A DNA stretch of 6,744 nt, taken from positions 1-6,744 of the forward strand of contig JAICHI010000059.1 in NCBI GenBank assembly GCA_025922735.1. Reading direction: 5' to 3'. The notes beneath the pieces were generated by a model, which saw only the letters and a list, made by a program, of their open reading frames with translations, ran no database searches and was not told the origin of the DNA. Shown here in pieces: positions 6,406-6,744 of this stretch. This DNA comes from Nitrososphaeraceae archaeon (GTDB taxonomy: Archaea; Thermoproteota; Nitrososphaeria; Nitrososphaerales; Nitrososphaeraceae). Every line of letters begins with the position of its first letter. The first letter of the stretch is position 1. Both the position numbers and the translations under genes were made by a program.

Positions 6406-6528
6406 TTATGCATCTGAGCTATCACGGTCGATTATCTTTGTCGAGGCTTTTAATCCCAAAATCAACGATGCTGCTCCAAGAGCAAGACCGATACCGATCC
6501 CCAGTCCCAGATTGTTTGTTATAAGGGA
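6406..6528 (-). pseudogene. Small hydrophobic reading frame with no start codon, possible remnant of a membrane protein
   Basis: A minus-strand frame of 40 residues ends at TAA (6406) and is closed upstream by a TAG at 6531-6529. It has a single predicted membrane segment, LGLGIGIGLALGAASLILGL (residues 7-26), with small-residue GxG spacing, followed by a basic, polar cytosol-like tail (KASTKIIDRDSSDA). The composition is that of a genuine small membrane protein, but there is no ATG or GTG, and the only TTG is inside the membrane segment. The upstream stop lies inside an inverted repeat, so the 5' part may have been lost by insertion or rearrangement. Alternatively it starts at a rare codon, or is chance. 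It lies upstream of argH on the same strand; the rest of 6296-6405 holds only the argH promoter. Confidence 0.35.
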
Positions 6529-6545
6529 CTACAATGTCCCTTTAT
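6521..6545. repeat. Inverted repeat with 7-bp perfect arms
   Basis: AAGGGAC (6523-6529) and GTCCCTT (6536-6542) are perfect inverted arms around the loop TACAAT, and two more pairs form if one T is bulged. As RNA it would fold into a stable hairpin on either strand. It interrupts the small hydrophobic frame to its left, with that frame's upstream stop in the arm/loop junction. It could be a terminator-like or regulatory hairpin, or the scar of a small insertion; there is no T-run directly after either arm. Confidence 0.45.
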
Positions 6546-6561
6546 TACTGCCCTCATACTC

Positions 6562-6576
6562 TCTCTATACTAGAGA
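6562..6576. repeat. Short dyad TCTCTA-TAC-TAGAGA, candidate operator
   Basis: Two perfect 6-bp inverted arms around a 3-bp centre lie 10 bases before the presumed start (TTG 6586) of the plus-strand recombinase-like frame and next to the larger inverted repeat. The position suits autoregulation of that gene or a recombinase-related site. No function can be shown from sequence alone. Confidence 0.3.
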
Positions 6577-6585
6577 AAACACACA

Positions 6586-6744
6586 TTGCAGGTCATAAGT
6601 GACAACGACAATAATAATAACAACAGTAGAAGAGAAAAACTAGCAATATCACGCCAGACAACACCTGTTGACTTTGCTTTTATGTCGGTAAGGTCACCAA
6701 CAACGAAAAAGCAGTATCCACGAAGACTAAAACAGTTTTTTTGA
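6586..6744 (+). CDS. Possible N-terminus of a tyrosine recombinase, ending at a 7-T run
   Basis: A plus-strand frame, open from 6574, reaches TGA at the last bases of the window. With TTG 6586 as start it encodes 52 residues; the only in-frame ATG is at 6682. The product begins MQVISDNDNNNNSRREKLAI, and its end, SVRSPTTKKQYPRRLKQFF, has the S-x-x-T-x-x-x-Y-x-x-R-L-x-x-F pattern of the first helix in the core-binding domain of phage-type integrases. A single-base slip in the T7 run just before the TGA would keep the frame open beyond the edge (Q-F-F followed by an acidic residue, as in related proteins), so this may be a broken or mis-sequenced integrase gene rather than a 52-residue protein. 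It is the only likely gene on the plus strand and faces away from argH. The catalytic domain would lie outside the window, so family assignment is tentative. Confidence 0.4.
   Translation: MQVISDNDNNNNNSRREKLAISRQTTPVDFAFMSVRSPTTKKQYPRRLKQFF

Noticed and set aside
6335..6413. 26-codon minus-strand frame starting at ATG 6413
   Set aside because: Too short, no recognisable features, no promoter of its own, and it overlaps the end of the hydrophobic frame.
1..6744. CRISPR arrays, tRNA or rRNA genes
   Set aside because: No regularly spaced direct repeats and no tRNA-like cloverleaf or rRNA segments were seen in the non-coding gaps, although only inspection by eye was possible.

Overview
The window looks like a chromosomal segment of an ammonia-oxidising archaeon (Nitrososphaerota/Thaumarchaeota), most likely a soil-type Nitrososphaera relative. 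The reasons are the archaeal proteins (diphthine synthase, the LysW carrier-protein lysine pathway), the archaeal TATA-box promoters spaced for nearly leaderless transcripts, and a base composition that is not as AT-rich as marine Nitrosopumilus. No database search was possible, so the lineage is inferred.

All well-supported genes lie on the minus strand. In transcription order they are argH (6283-4805), a 150-bp regulatory gap, then a tight cluster lysS (4654-3434), lysW (3423-3256, 55 codons), lysX (3259-2348, overlapping lysW by 4 bases), lysK (2340-1210) and a diphthine synthase gene with a C-terminal DUF357-like domain (1182-112). After that the first 21 codons of another gene run off the left edge (65-1). 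The lysS-lysW-lysX-lysK spacing (10, -4 and 7 nt) indicates one operon. A good TATA box lies upstream of each of lysS, argH and the left-edge gene, and a weaker one upstream of dph5.

The genes work together in the amino-adipate route to lysine. LysS makes homocitrate. LysX ligates the amino group of 2-aminoadipate to the C-terminus of the small zinc protein LysW. LysK later releases lysine (or ornithine in the arginine version) from LysW. ArgH completes arginine synthesis, so its position beside the LysW genes fits a shared lysine/arginine carrier system. The kinase, reductase, aminotransferase and homoaconitase steps are not in this window.

The right end (6296-6744) differs. It has a small hydrophobic minus-strand reading frame with no usable start codon, two inverted repeats, and a plus-strand reading frame that resembles the N-terminus of a tyrosine recombinase and stops at a 7-T run at the window edge. 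This may be the border of an integrated element.

The most noteworthy observation is that the LysW carrier ends in EDWGQ instead of the family's EDWGE. The terminal Glu normally carries the substrate through its side-chain carboxyl, so a Gln there is unexpected and recalls Pup, which is deamidated from Gln to Glu before use.
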